Part shown: one piece after another, positions 24,466 through 32,963 of the stretch
Numbering within the stretch: the stretch's first letter is position 1
Layout of the letters: each line of letters begins with the position of its first letter
Origin: Streptomyces sp. HUAS YS2
GTDB lineage: Bacteria > Actinomycetota > Actinomycetes > Streptomycetales > Streptomycetaceae
Reading direction: 5' to 3'
DNA: 64,000 nt
Assembly (NCBI RefSeq): GCF_033343995.1
Contig: NZ_CP137573.1
Coordinates: 6,605,001-6,669,000 of the forward strand
Program-made: the position numbers and the translations under genes
Notes under the pieces: model-generated
The model's database searches: none
Seen by the model: only the letters and a program-made list of their open reading frames with translations
Told to the model about the DNA's origin: nothing

Positions 24466-24789
24466 GTGGCTCTTCCGCCCCTTACCCCTGAACAGCGCGC
24501 AGCCGCGCTCGAAAAGGCCGCCGCGGCTCGCCGGGAGCGGGCCGAGGTCAAGAATCGACTCAAGCACTCCGGCGCTTCCCTGCACGAGGTCATCAAGCAG
24601 GGCCAGGAGAACGACGTCATCGGCAAGATGAAGGTCTCCGCGCTCCTTGAGTCCCTGCCGGGCGTGGGCAAGGTCCGCGCCAAGCAGATCATGGAGAGGC
24701 TCGGCATCTCCGAGAGCCGCCGAGTGCGCGGTCTCGGCTCCAACCAGATCGCCTCCCTGGAGCGCGAGTTCGGCAGCACCGGCGCCTGA
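24466..24789 (+). CDS. sihF: Actinobacterial integration host factor (sIHF)
   Basis: A nucleoid-associated protein that binds DNA without strong sequence preference and affects compaction, development and antibiotic production in Streptomyces. From the GTG at 24466 (GAGGTGA site upstream) it is 107 residues, the published sIHF length; an upstream in-frame extension is not needed. The N-terminal half is a long basic helix ([25 protein letters not shown]). The C-terminal half has an H2TH-like element ([19 protein letters not shown]). It precedes gmk and rpoZ as elsewhere in the genus. Confidence 0.95.
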   Translation: MALPPLTPEQRAAALEKAAAARRERAEVKNRLKHSGASLHEVIKQGQENDVIGKMKVSALLESLPGVGKVRAKQIMERLGISESRRVRGLGSNQIASLEREFGSTGA

Positions 24790-24838
24790 GTCCGGGACAT
24801 CGTCCTGGGCACACCCGCAAAGCTGGAATAATCGCTGC

Positions 24839-25402
24839 ATGGCAGCAGAGGTACGTCCGCGGCTGACCGTGCTCTCCGGCCCCTCCGGGGTCGGCAAGAG
24901 CACGGTCGTCGCTCATATGCGCAAGGTCCACCCCGAGGTCTGGCTCTCGGTGTCGGCCACGACACGGAAGCCGCGACCCGGCGAGAAGCACGGAGTCCAG
25001 TACTTCTTCGTCTCGGACGACGAGTTCGACAAGCTCGTCGCCAACGGAGAGCTTCTCGAATGGGCCGAGTTCGCGGGCAACCGCTACGGCACCCCCCGGC
25101 GGGCGGTGCTCGACCGCCTGGAGGCGGGCGAGCCGGTCCTGCTGGAGATCGACCTCCAGGGCGCCCGGCAGGTCAAGGAGTCCATGAAGGACTCCCAGCT
25201 GGTCTTCCTGGCCCCGCCGAGCTGGGACGAGCTGGTCCGCCGGCTTACCGGCCGCGGCACCGAGTCGCCCGAGGTCATCGAGCGCCGGCTGGAGGCCGCC
25301 AAGGTCGAGCTGGCCGCCGAGACCGAGTTCGACACCACCCTTGTCAACACCTCCGTCGAGGACGTAGCACGTGAGCTGCTAGCCTTGATGCGAGTTGTTT
25401 GA
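24839..25402 (+). CDS. gmk: Guanylate kinase
   Basis: Phosphorylates GMP to GDP. It is 187 residues from the ATG at 24839. The P-loop is [13 protein letters not shown]-binding residues lie in [20 protein letters not shown], and the lid includes [10 protein letters not shown]. There is no clear ribosome binding site: an AT-rich GGAATAAT lies only 7-14 bases upstream, so translation from a very short or absent leader is possible. rpoZ starts 28 bases downstream. Confidence 0.95.
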   Translation: MAAEVRPRLTVLSGPSGVGKSTVVAHMRKVHPEVWLSVSATTRKPRPGEKHGVQYFFVSDDEFDKLVANGELLEWAEFAGNRYGTPRRAVLDRLEAGEPVLLEIDLQGARQVKESMKDSQLVFLAPPSWDELVRRLTGRGTESPEVIERRLEAAKVELAAETEFDTTLVNTSVEDVARELLALMRVV

Positions 25403-25430
25403 TCTTTTCCCACCTTTCGGAAGGTAGAGC

Positions 25431-25703
25431 GTGTCCTCTTCCATCACCGCGCCCGAGGGCATCATCAACCCGCCGATCGACGAGCTGCTCGAGGCCACGG
25501 ACTCGAAGTACAGCCTCGTGATCTACGCGGCCAAGCGCGCGCGTCAGATCAACGCGTACTACTCCCAGCTGGGCGAGGGCCTTCTGGAGTACGTCGGTCC
25601 GCTGGTGGACACCCACGTCCACGAGAAGCCGCTCTCGATCGCCCTGCGTGAGATCAACGCGGGTCTGCTGACCTCCGAGGCCATCGAGGGCCCGGCGCAG
25701 TAA
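25431..25703 (+). CDS. rpoZ: DNA-directed RNA polymerase omega subunit
   Basis: A 90-residue omega subunit that clamps the beta' subunit of RNA polymerase. The family core is visible as [30 protein letters not shown] split over two lines of sequence, followed by the [10 protein letters not shown] segment. The GTG start has a GGAAGG site. A strong hairpin closes the unit. The neighbours gmk and coaBC are the standard arrangement. Confidence 0.95.
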   Translation: MSSSITAPEGIINPPIDELLEATDSKYSLVIYAAKRARQINAYYSQLGEGLLEYVGPLVDTHVHEKPLSIALREINAGLLTSEAIEGPAQ

Positions 25704-25723
25704 GCACGTAACGTTCATCACCT

Positions 25724-25752
25724 CAGGCCCGGCGGTACGACCGCCGGGCCTG
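25724..25752 (+). terminator. Hairpin terminator after rpoZ
   Basis: A perfect 13-bp stem, caggcccggcggt with its complement, and a 3-base loop. Confidence 0.8.
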
Positions 25753-25812
25753 TGGTGTCTCATGGAGTCGTACGCATCTGACGTCGTACGCAGTCGAGTG
25801 CGGGGAGTGGCA

Positions 25813-27030
25813 GTGGTCGCGAAGCCGAAGGTCGTTCTGGGGGTCAGCGGCGGCATCGCCGCCTACAAGGCCTGTGAGCTGCTGCGGCGCCTCACGGAGT
25901 CCGGCCATGACGTACGCGTCGTCCCGACCGACTCGGCGCTGCACTTCGTCGGCGCGGCCACCTGGTCCGCGCTCTCCGGCAACCCGGTCTCCACCGAGGT
26001 CTGGGAGTCCGTCCACGAGGTCCCGCACGTCCGCATCGGTCAGGCCGCCGACCTCGTCGTCGTCGCCCCCACCACCGCCGACATGCTGGCCAAGGCCGCC
26101 CACGGCCTCGCCGACGACCTGCTCACCAACACCCTGCTGACCGCCCGCTGCCCGGTCGTCTTCGCCCCGGCGATGCACACCGAGATGTGGGAGCACCCGG
26201 CCACCCAGGAGAACGTCGCCACGCTGCGCCGCCGCGGCGCGATCGTGATCGAGCCCGCCGTCGGCCGGCTGACCGGAGTGGACACCGGCAAGGGCCGGCT
26301 GCCCGACCCGGCCGAGATCTTCGAGATCTGCCGGCGGGTCCTGGCCCGCGGTGCCGTGGCCCCCGACCTCGCAGGCCGGCACGTCGTGGTCAGCGCGGGC
26401 GGCACCCGCGAGCCGCTCGACCCGGTCCGCTACCTGGGCAACCGCTCCTCCGGCAAGCAGGGCTACGCCCTCGCCAAGGCCGCCGCCGCCCGTGGAGCCC
26501 GGGTCACGCTGATCGAGGCCAACACCGGCATCCCCGACCCGGCCGGCGTCGACGTCGTCCATGTCGGCACCGCCGTCCAGCTGCGCGAGGCGGTGCTCAA
26601 GGCCGCCTCGGACGCCGACGCGGTGGTGATGGCCGCGGCCGTCGCCGACTTCCGCCCGGCCGTCTACGCGCCCGGCAAGATCAAGAAGACCGGCGACGAC
26701 GGCGCGCCGACCGTCGAACTGGTCAGGAATCCGGACATCCTCGCGGAGATCTCCGCCGAGCGGGCCCTGCCCGGTCAGGTGGTCGTCGGCTTCGCCGCCG
26801 AGACCGACGACGTCCTCGCCAACGGCCGCGACAAGCTCCGGCGCAAGGGCTGCGACCTGCTCGTGGTGAACGAGGTGGGGGAGCGCAAGACCTTCGGCTC
26901 GGAGGAGAACGAGGCCGTGGTCCTCGCGTCGGACGGGGCCGAGACTCCCGTCCCGTACGGGCCGAAGGAGGCGCTCGCCGAGACCGTCTGGGATCTGGTC
27001 GCGCCGCGGCTCCGACCCGTGTCCGCGTAG
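25813..27030 (+). CDS. coaBC: Bifunctional phosphopantothenoylcysteine decarboxylase / phosphopantothenate--cysteine ligase
   Basis: Makes 4'-phosphopantetheine for coenzyme A: the CoaB half joins cysteine to phosphopantothenate and the CoaC half decarboxylates the product. From the GTG at 25813 (GGGGAG site 5 bases upstream) it is 405 residues; in-frame GTG 25807 and ATG 25762 are alternatives. The CoaC flavin domain is first (VVLGVSGGIAAYKACELLR), but the PAMN motif reads PAMH and the usual flap Cys is absent (LTGVDTGKGR). The CoaB domain carries VSAGGTREPLDPVRY and NRSSGKQG. These changes look lineage-typical rather than decay. Confidence 0.93.
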   Translation: MVAKPKVVLGVSGGIAAYKACELLRRLTESGHDVRVVPTDSALHFVGAATWSALSGNPVSTEVWESVHEVPHVRIGQAADLVVVAPTTADMLAKAAHGLADDLLTNTLLTARCPVVFAPAMHTEMWEHPATQENVATLRRRGAIVIEPAVGRLTGVDTGKGRLPDPAEIFEICRRVLARGAVAPDLAGRHVVVSAGGTREPLDPVRYLGNRSSGKQGYALAKAAAARGARVTLIEANTGIPDPAGVDVVHVGTAVQLREAVLKAASDADAVVMAAAVADFRPAVYAPGKIKKTGDDGAPTVELVRNPDILAEISAERALPGQVVVGFAAETDDVLANGRDKLRRKGCDLLVVNEVGERKTFGSEENEAVVLASDGAETPVPYGPKEALAETVWDLVAPRLRPVSA

Positions 27031-27034
27031 ACTC

Positions 27035-27054
27035 GGGAGAAATTTCTCTCTCCC
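27035..27054. other. AT-rich palindrome after coaBC
   Basis: A 12-bp perfect palindrome, gagaaatttctc (27037-27048), sits inside GGGAGA/TCTCCC arms. It could be a terminator stem for coaBC or a protein-binding site upstream of metK. Confidence 0.45.
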
Positions 27055-27280
27055 CTCACAAGGGACCGAACCGTACGGAACTGGGCCTTTCGGGTGAGGC
27101 GGGGGGCCATTCGCCGTACGGAACAAGCCTTACTCCCGGGTGATCCGCCTCCCACCTTGCGAGACACCTGGCCCAACGGGCGAGAGCGCCCGATAAACTG
27201 TTCTCGGAACGACGCGGGGCGCAGCCCCCTGCTGTTCCGCAAATGATCAGCCAGCAGCCGCTGCAACCACAGGGAGCGTT

Positions 27281-28489
27281 GTGTCCCGTCGTCTGTTCAC
27301 CTCGGAGTCCGTGACCGAGGGTCACCCCGACAAGATCGCTGACCAGATCAGCGACACCATTCTCGACGCGCTGCTCCGGGAGGACCCCACCTCCCGCGTC
27401 GCCGTGGAGACCCTGATCACCACCGGTCTCGTCCACGTGGCCGGCGAGGTGACCACCAAGGCCTGGGCGGACATCCCCACCCTGGTGCGCAACAAGATCC
27501 TCGAGATCGGGTACGACTCCTCGAAGAAGGGCTTCGACGGCGCCTCCTGCGGCGTCTCGGTCTCCATCGGGTCGCAGTCCCCGGACATCGCGCAGGGCGT
27601 CGACACGGCGTACGAGAAGCGCGTCGAGGGCGACGAGGACGAGCTCGACAAGCAGGGCGCCGGCGACCAGGGCCTGATGTTCGGCTACGCGTCGGACGAG
27701 ACCCCCGAGCTGATGCCGCTCCCGATCCACCTCGCCCACCGGCTCTCCCGCCGCCTCACCGAGGTCCGCAAGAACGGGACCATCCCGTACCTGCGCCCCG
27801 ACGGCAAGACCCAGGTCACCATCGAGTACGACGGCGACAAGGCCGTCCGCCTCGACACGGTCGTGGTGTCCTCGCAGCACGCCTCGGACATCGACCTCGA
27901 GTCGCTGCTCGCGCCCGACATCCGCGAGTTCGTCGTCGAGCACGTGCTCAAGCAGCTCGTCGAGGACGGCATCAAGCTGGACACCGACGGCTACCGCCTC
28001 CTGGTGAACCCGACCGGCCGCTTCGAGATCGGCGGCCCGATGGGCGACGCCGGCCTCACCGGCCGCAAGATCATCATCGACACGTACGGCGGCATGGCCC
28101 GCCACGGCGGCGGCGCGTTCTCCGGCAAGGACCCGTCCAAGGTCGACCGCTCGGCCGCGTACGCCATGCGCTGGGTCGCCAAGAACGTCGTGGCCGCCGG
28201 CCTCGCCTCGCGCTGCGAGGTCCAGGTCGCGTACGCGATCGGCAAGGCGGAGCCCGTCGGTCTCTTCGTCGAGACCTTCGGCACCAACACGATCGACACG
28301 GACAAGATCGAGCACGCCATCGCCGAGGTCTTCGACCTCCGCCCGGCCGCGATCATCCGCGACCTCGACCTGCTGCGCCCGATCTACGCGCAGACGGCCG
28401 CGTACGGCCACTTCGGCCGCGAGCTGCCCGACTTCACGTGGGAGCGCACCGACCGCGTGGAGGCGCTGCGCAAGGCCGCCGGCGTCTGA
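27281..28489 (+). CDS. metK: S-adenosylmethionine synthetase
   Basis: Makes SAM from methionine and ATP, using Mg and K ions. The 402-residue length is normal. Signature blocks are [34 protein letters not shown] and [16 protein letters not shown]. The GTG start has an AGGGAG site. The 250-bp upstream region has an AT-rich palindrome and a direct repeat but no SAM riboswitch that I can recognise. It supplies methyl donor for RsmB downstream as well as general metabolism. A perfect 14-bp hairpin follows. Confidence 0.97.
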   Translation: MSRRLFTSESVTEGHPDKIADQISDTILDALLREDPTSRVAVETLITTGLVHVAGEVTTKAWADIPTLVRNKILEIGYDSSKKGFDGASCGVSVSIGSQSPDIAQGVDTAYEKRVEGDEDELDKQGAGDQGLMFGYASDETPELMPLPIHLAHRLSRRLTEVRKNGTIPYLRPDGKTQVTIEYDGDKAVRLDTVVVSSQHASDIDLESLLAPDIREFVVEHVLKQLVEDGIKLDTDGYRLLVNPTGRFEIGGPMGDAGLTGRKIIIDTYGGMARHGGGAFSGKDPSKVDRSAAYAMRWVAKNVVAAGLASRCEVQVAYAIGKAEPVGLFVETFGTNTIDTDKIEHAIAEVFDLRPAAIIRDLDLLRPIYAQTAAYGHFGRELPDFTWERTDRVEALRKAAGV

Positions 28490-28511
28490 TCGCCCGCACC
28501 ACCGTGCCCGC

Positions 28512-28541
28512 ACGGCCCCGGACCGCACGGTCCGGGGCCGT
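28512..28541 (+). terminator. Hairpin terminator after metK
   Basis: A 14-bp perfect inverted repeat (acggccccggaccg with its complement), 2-base centre. Confidence 0.8.
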
Positions 28542-28575
28542 CGGCGTTGTCGGCGCCGTTTGGTAGGAATGCACT

Positions 28576-30738
28576 GTGAGCAGCGAGAACGAGATCCCCG
28601 ACGGGGCGGCGGGCGGCGGCGCGGCGGCCGGCGAGCCGCCCGAGCAGCTCGCGCTCATCCGGGAGACCGTGCGCAAGGCGAAGGTCCCGCGCGCGAAGCC
28701 GCGCACCTGGCGCGGGGCCGCGCTCGCCAAGGAGCTGCCCGTCGCCCGGATCGTGGTCAACAAGGGCGTCCTCCATCTCGACCGGTACTTCGACTACGCG
28801 GTCCCCGAGGAGCTCGACGAGGCCGCGCAGCCCGGCGTCCGGGTCCGCGTCCGGTTCGGGGCCGGGTCGCACCAGGTCAGGGGCGGCCGGCGGGAGGGCG
28901 GGCGGCTGATCGACGGCTTCCTCGTCGAGCGGCTCGCCGCGTCGGACTACAACGGGCCGCTCGCCGCGCTCGCCGACGTCGTCTCGCCCGAGCCGGTGCT
29001 CGGACCCGAGCTGCTCGGGCTCGCCCGCGCGGTCGCCGACCGGTACGCGGGCAGCCTGGCCGACGTCCTCCAGCTCGCGATCCCGCCGCGCAGCGCCCGC
29101 GCCGAGTCCAAGCCGTCACCCGAGCCGCTGCCGCCGCCCGCCGCGCCGGAGCCGGGGACCTGGGCGCGGTACGAGCGGGGGCCGGCGTTCCTGGAGTCGC
29201 TGGCCGGCGGCGGCTCGCCGCGGGCCGTGTGGAACGCGCTGCCCGGGCCGCACTGGGCCGAGGAGCTGGCCCGGGCCGTCGCCGCCGCGCTCGCCTCGGG
29301 GCGCGGCGCACTCGTCGTCGTACCCGACGGGCGGGCCGTCTCCCGGGTCGACGCGGCGCTGACCGCGGTCCTGGGGGAGGGGCGGCACGCGGTGCTCACC
29401 GCCGAGGCCGGGCCCGAGAAGCGGTACGCCCAGTGGCTCGCCGTCCGGCGCGGCTCGGTCCGCGCGGTCGTCGGCACCCGCGCGGCCATGTTCGCGCCGG
29501 TACGGGACCTGGGCCTGGTGGTCATCTGGGACGACGGCGACGGCAGCCACAGCGAGCCGCACGCACCGCAGCCGCACGCCCGGGACGTCCTGCTGCTGCG
29601 GGCCGCGCACGACCGCTGCGCGTTCCTGCTCGGCTCCACGAGTTGCACGGTCGAGGCGGCACAGCTCGTCGAGTCCGGGTGGGCGCTGCCGCTGGTCGCC
29701 GGGCGGGAACAGGTACGGGCCGCGGCCCCGCGGGTCCGCACCGTCGGCGACGAGCAGCTGGCCCGCGACGAGGCCGCGCGGGCGGCCCGGCTGCCGTCGC
29801 TGGCCTGGGAGGCCGTACGGAACGGTCTGAAGACCGGCCCGGTGCTGGTGCAGGTGCCGCGGCGCGGGTACGTGCCCCGGCTCGCCTGCGAGCGCTGCCG
29901 TACCCCCGCCCGCTGCCGGCACTGTGCCGGTCCGCTGGAGGCACCGGAGCAGCAGGAACTGCGCTGCGGCTGGTGCGGGCGCGGTGCCCCCGACTGGCAC
30001 TGCGTGGAGTGCGGCGCCACGCGGCTGCGGGCGCAGGTGGTGGGCGCGCGGCGGACCGCCGAGGAGCTGGGCCGGGCGTTCCCGGCGGTGCCGGTACGGA
30101 CCTCCGGGCGGGACCACGTCCTCGACTCGGTGCCGGGGCGGCCCGCGCTCGTCGTCTCCACGCCGGGCGCCGAACCGGTCGCGGAGGGCGGCTACGCGGC
30201 TGCCCTGCTGCTCGACGGCTGGGCCATGCTCAGCCGCCCCGACCTGCGGGCCGGGGAGGAGGCGCTGCGGCGCTGGATCGACGCGGCCTCGCTGGTGCGC
30301 GGGCAGGGCGACGGCGGGACGGTCGTGGTCGTCGCGGAACCGACGTTGCGGCCGGTCCAGGCGCTGGTGCGGTGGGACCCCGTCGGCCACGCGCAGCGGG
30401 AGCTCGCGGAGCGGGCCGAGCTGGGTTTCCCGCCGGTCTCCCGGATGGCCTCGGTGGCGGGGCCCCAGGAGGCCCTCGCGGGCTTCCTGGCGGCGGCGCG
30501 GCTGCCGCCGGACGCGGAGATCCTGGGCCCGGTGCCGCTGCCGGTGGTCCGGCCGGGCGGCCCCCAGCGCCCCGGCGACCCCCCGCCGGGCGAGTCCTGG
30601 GACCGAGCGCTGCTCCGGGTGCCCCCGGGGAGCGGGGCGGCGCTGGCGGCTTCGCTCAAGGCGGCCAGAGCGGCGCGCTCGACGCGTGGCGAGCCGGCCC
30701 CGATCCGCATCCGCGTCGACCCCCCGGACATCGGCTGA
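28576..30738 (+). CDS. priA: Actinobacterial PriA-like primosome protein (probable helicase-dead form)
   Basis: A 720-residue protein related to replication-restart helicase PriA. The N-terminal 3'-end-binding domain (RIVVNKGVLHLDRYFDYAVPEE) and the zinc region with paired cysteines (Cys438 to Cys479: CERC, CRHC, CGWC, HCVEC) are kept. The helicase motifs are not: where Walker A should stand near residue 222 the sequence reads ALPGPHW, and the DEAH box near 318 reads WDDGD. ATP-driven unwinding is therefore unlikely. It may act as a fork-binding or loading scaffold. The metK-priA-fmt order is conserved in the lineage. Confidence 0.9.
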   Translation: MSSENEIPDGAAGGGAAAGEPPEQLALIRETVRKAKVPRAKPRTWRGAALAKELPVARIVVNKGVLHLDRYFDYAVPEELDEAAQPGVRVRVRFGAGSHQVRGGRREGGRLIDGFLVERLAASDYNGPLAALADVVSPEPVLGPELLGLARAVADRYAGSLADVLQLAIPPRSARAESKPSPEPLPPPAAPEPGTWARYERGPAFLESLAGGGSPRAVWNALPGPHWAEELARAVAAALASGRGALVVVPDGRAVSRVDAALTAVLGEGRHAVLTAEAGPEKRYAQWLAVRRGSVRAVVGTRAAMFAPVRDLGLVVIWDDGDGSHSEPHAPQPHARDVLLLRAAHDRCAFLLGSTSCTVEAAQLVESGWALPLVAGREQVRAAAPRVRTVGDEQLARDEAARAARLPSLAWEAVRNGLKTGPVLVQVPRRGYVPRLACERCRTPARCRHCAGPLEAPEQQELRCGWCGRGAPDWHCVECGATRLRAQVVGARRTAEELGRAFPAVPVRTSGRDHVLDSVPGRPALVVSTPGAEPVAEGGYAAALLLDGWAMLSRPDLRAGEEALRRWIDAASLVRGQGDGGTVVVVAEPTLRPVQALVRWDPVGHAQRELAERAELGFPPVSRMASVAGPQEALAGFLAAARLPPDAEILGPVPLPVVRPGGPQRPGDPPPGESWDRALLRVPPGSGAALAASLKAARAARSTRGEPAPIRIRVDPPDIG

Positions 30739-30837
30739 GCGGGGCGGGACGGGGCGGGCCTCCGGCGGTTGTTCCCCCACCCCGCCCCTTCCCGAAACCG
30801 GGGCTCCGCCCCGGACCCCGGGGGTGGGAGTAGGGGG

Positions 30838-31051
30838 TGGGGGCAGCGGGGCTCCGCCCCGCTGCTGGCCCGGCGGCTTCGCGCCGTGAGCCCTTGCTCC
30901 CGGTGCCTCCGGCGCCGCGGCCCCCGCGGCTGGTGGGTGGGGGGCAGCGGGGCTTCGCCCTGCGCCCGGCCCGGCTGGTTGATGGGGGCAGCGGGGCTTC
31001 GCCCTGCGCCTGGCCCGGCAGCTTCGCGCCGGGAGCCCTTGCTCCCGGTGG
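30838..31051 (+). repeat. Imperfect intergenic repeats with stem-loop units, in the 458-bp gap after priA
   Basis: No gene is supported in 30739-31196. It holds three copies of a unit beginning gggcagcggggct(c/t)cgccc: 30841-30903, 30942-30982 and 30984-31049. The first and third share a longer tail with ggcttcgcgccg-like and gagcccttgctcccggt segments. Each copy contains a small GC-rich stem-loop, typical of Streptomyces small intergenic repeats. Confidence 0.7.
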
Positions 31052-31196
31052 TGCCGTCGCCCTCGGTGGGCGTCTCCGGCAGGGCGGTGTCCCCGGCAGC
31101 TTCGCGCCCGCCGATGGGCTTCAGTTCCTGCCCGGACGTGCAGAAGCCGGCCCTTCGCGACCGGGCGGGGTGCGGCGGGCCGGCTTCTCTGCTGTG

Positions 31197-31721
31197 TCAG
31201 CCGTTGCGGGGGCCGGGGAAGGCCGTGGGGCGGGGGTCGTCGCGCAAGGTGTGGGCGGCTGCGGTCGGCTGGGGTGGCATCGAGCGGGCCGCCGGGACGG
31301 CGGGGGGCACCGGGAGCGTGCGGGTCGTGCCCGGCTCCGTGTGGTCGGGGTCGACGGCGACACCCTGCTGGGGCGTGCGCCGCGCGCCGTAGCGGCGGTG
31401 GACCGCCTGCTTGGTGACACCGAGCGCCGAGCCCACCGCGTCCCACGAGAAGCCCAGCGAGCGGTCGAAGTCCACCGCCGCGGTCACCAGGGTCTCGACG
31501 CTGTCCCGGAGCTCCTGCGCGAGGCGGACGGTCGGGGCGGGCGCGCGCCCGTAGACGACGAAGCCCGTCGACGGGCCGGAGCGACGCGGGCGGTACACAT
31601 TGCCCAGCTGGGCCGTGAGCGTGCGCAGTGCGTCCACCTGCCGCCGGACCCGCTCGATGTCCCGCACCAGCAGGTGCAGACTTGCCCGGGCTTGGGCGTC
31701 GTGGGTTGCGTGGTCGGCCAT
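31197..31721 (-). CDS. Small HTH DNA-binding protein of unknown role
   Basis: A 174-residue protein. The N-terminal part is helical ([26 protein letters not shown]) and may be a short coiled coil. Residues about 90-125 carry an HTH resembling sigma region 4 or AsnC-type helices ([21 protein letters not shown]). The C-terminus is a disordered Pro/Ala tail. The ATG at 31721 has a GAGAGG site 8 bases upstream and is preferred to the longer in-frame start at 31763. It lies opposite to its neighbours priA and fmt. The target is unknown; a nucleoid or regulatory role is an inference. Confidence 0.75.
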   Translation of the reverse strand: MADHATHDAQARASLHLLVRDIERVRRQVDALRTLTAQLGNVYRPRRSGPSTGFVVYGRAPAPTVRLAQELRDSVETLVTAAVDFDRSLGFSWDAVGSALGVTKQAVHRRYGARRTPQQGVAVDPDHTEPGTTRTLPVPPAVPAARSMPPQPTAAAHTLRDDPRPTAFPGPRNG

Positions 31722-31910
31722 GTGAAAGCCTCTCGAACCGGCGTTGAAAAGGGGTCGGGCCACGGCAGTGCGGCGGCCCGTTTCGGGTCAATCTCTCTTG
31801 ACCAACGCGCCACGGGAGCTTGGGTCACGGTGCGGGGGCGTACACGCATATGCACAGGGCGCACATACCTGAGTACGCCCCCTGGCGGCACGACCTAGAC
31901 TGGTGCGCTG

Positions 31911-31954
31911 CCCTCCCCCAAGCTCTCGGCTGCGTTCGAGCAGGGAGGTACCCC
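31911..31954 (+). repeat. Streptomyces-type interspersed palindromic repeat in the fmt leader
   Basis: ccctccccca...ctctcggctgcgttcgag...cagggaggtacccc: nested inverted arms (ctctcggc with the gcgttcgag side, ccctcc with ggaggt). It resembles the abundant intergenic element of the genus and lies between a -10-like TAGACT (31896-31901) and the fmt start. Confidence 0.6.
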
Positions 31955-31980
31955 ATCGCCCCGAGACGAGGTTTTTCCGA

Positions 31981-32925
31981 GTGAAGCTGGTCTTCGCAGG
32001 CACCCCCGAGGTCGCCGTCCCCGCCCTGGACGCCCTGCTCGCCTCCGGCCGGCACGAGGTGGCCGCCGTCGTGACCCGCCCCGACGCGCCCGCCGGCCGC
32101 GGGCGGCGGCTCGTCGCCAGCCCGGTCGCCCAGCGCGCCGAGGAGGCCGGCATCGAGGTCCTGAAGCCGGAGCGGCCGCGCGACGAGGCGTTCCTCGCCC
32201 GGCTGCGCGAGATCGCCCCGGACTGCTGCCCCGTCGTCGCCTACGGCGCGCTGCTGCCCCGTGTCGCCCTCGACATCCCCGCCCACGGGTGGGTCAACCT
32301 GCACTTCTCGCTGCTGCCCGCCTGGCGCGGCGCCGCGCCCGTGCAGCACTCCCTCATGGCGGGGGACCAGGTGACCGGGGCCTCGACCTTCCTGATCGAG
32401 GAGGGTCTCGACTCCGGCCCGGTGTACGGCGTGATCACCGAGGACGTCCGCCCCACCGACACCAGCGGTGACCTGCTCACCCGGCTCGCCTTCGCCGGCG
32501 CCGGGCTGCTCGCCGCCACCATGGACGGCATCGAGGACGGCACCCTCAAGGCCGTCCCGCAGCCCGCCGAGGGCATCACCCTCGCCCCGAAGATCCAGGT
32601 CGAGGACGCCCACGTCGACTGGGCCGCCCCCGCCCTGCGCGTCGACCGCGTGGTCCGTGGCTGCACCCCGGCGCCCGGCGCCTGGACCGTCTTCCGCGGC
32701 GAGCGCCTGAAGCTGATCCAGGCCGCCCTCGTCCCGGACCGCACCGACCTCGCCCCCGGCGAGCTCTCCGCCGGCAAGAACAACGTGTTCGTCGGCACCG
32801 GCTCGCACGCCGTGGAGCTGCTCTGGGTCCAGCCGCAGGGCAAGAAGCCGATGCGCGCCGCGGACTGGGCCCGTGGGGTCCGGATCGCCCCGGGGGAGCG
32901 GGTCGGCGCCGCCGACGTAGGCTGA
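31981..32925 (+). CDS. fmt: Methionyl-tRNA formyltransferase
   Basis: Formylates initiator Met-tRNA with 10-formyl-THF. It is 314 residues. The GTG at 31981 gives the family start [19 protein letters not shown]. The catalytic formyltransferase block is [21 protein letters not shown], with the Asp in the [19 protein letters not shown] region. The C-terminal OB-like domain binds tRNA. The leader contains an interspersed repeat. rsmB follows after 38 bases and is probably in the same transcript. Confidence 0.96.
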   Translation: MKLVFAGTPEVAVPALDALLASGRHEVAAVVTRPDAPAGRGRRLVASPVAQRAEEAGIEVLKPERPRDEAFLARLREIAPDCCPVVAYGALLPRVALDIPAHGWVNLHFSLLPAWRGAAPVQHSLMAGDQVTGASTFLIEEGLDSGPVYGVITEDVRPTDTSGDLLTRLAFAGAGLLAATMDGIEDGTLKAVPQPAEGITLAPKIQVEDAHVDWAAPALRVDRVVRGCTPAPGAWTVFRGERLKLIQAALVPDRTDLAPGELSAGKNNVFVGTGSHAVELLWVQPQGKKPMRAADWARGVRIAPGERVGAADVG

Positions 32926-32963
32926 AGGGGCAATTCCCTCTTCCTTTCGTACGCGGAGCACCT

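Noticed and set aside
27031-27280. Possible SAM riboswitch before metK
   Set aside because: None of the conserved SAM-I, SAM-II or SAM-IV blocks that I know could be found; only a palindrome and a direct repeat are seen.
30769-31392. Forward open frames in the gap after priA
   Set aside because: They translate the repeat units and the antisense of the HTH gene; no ribosome binding site and no domain.
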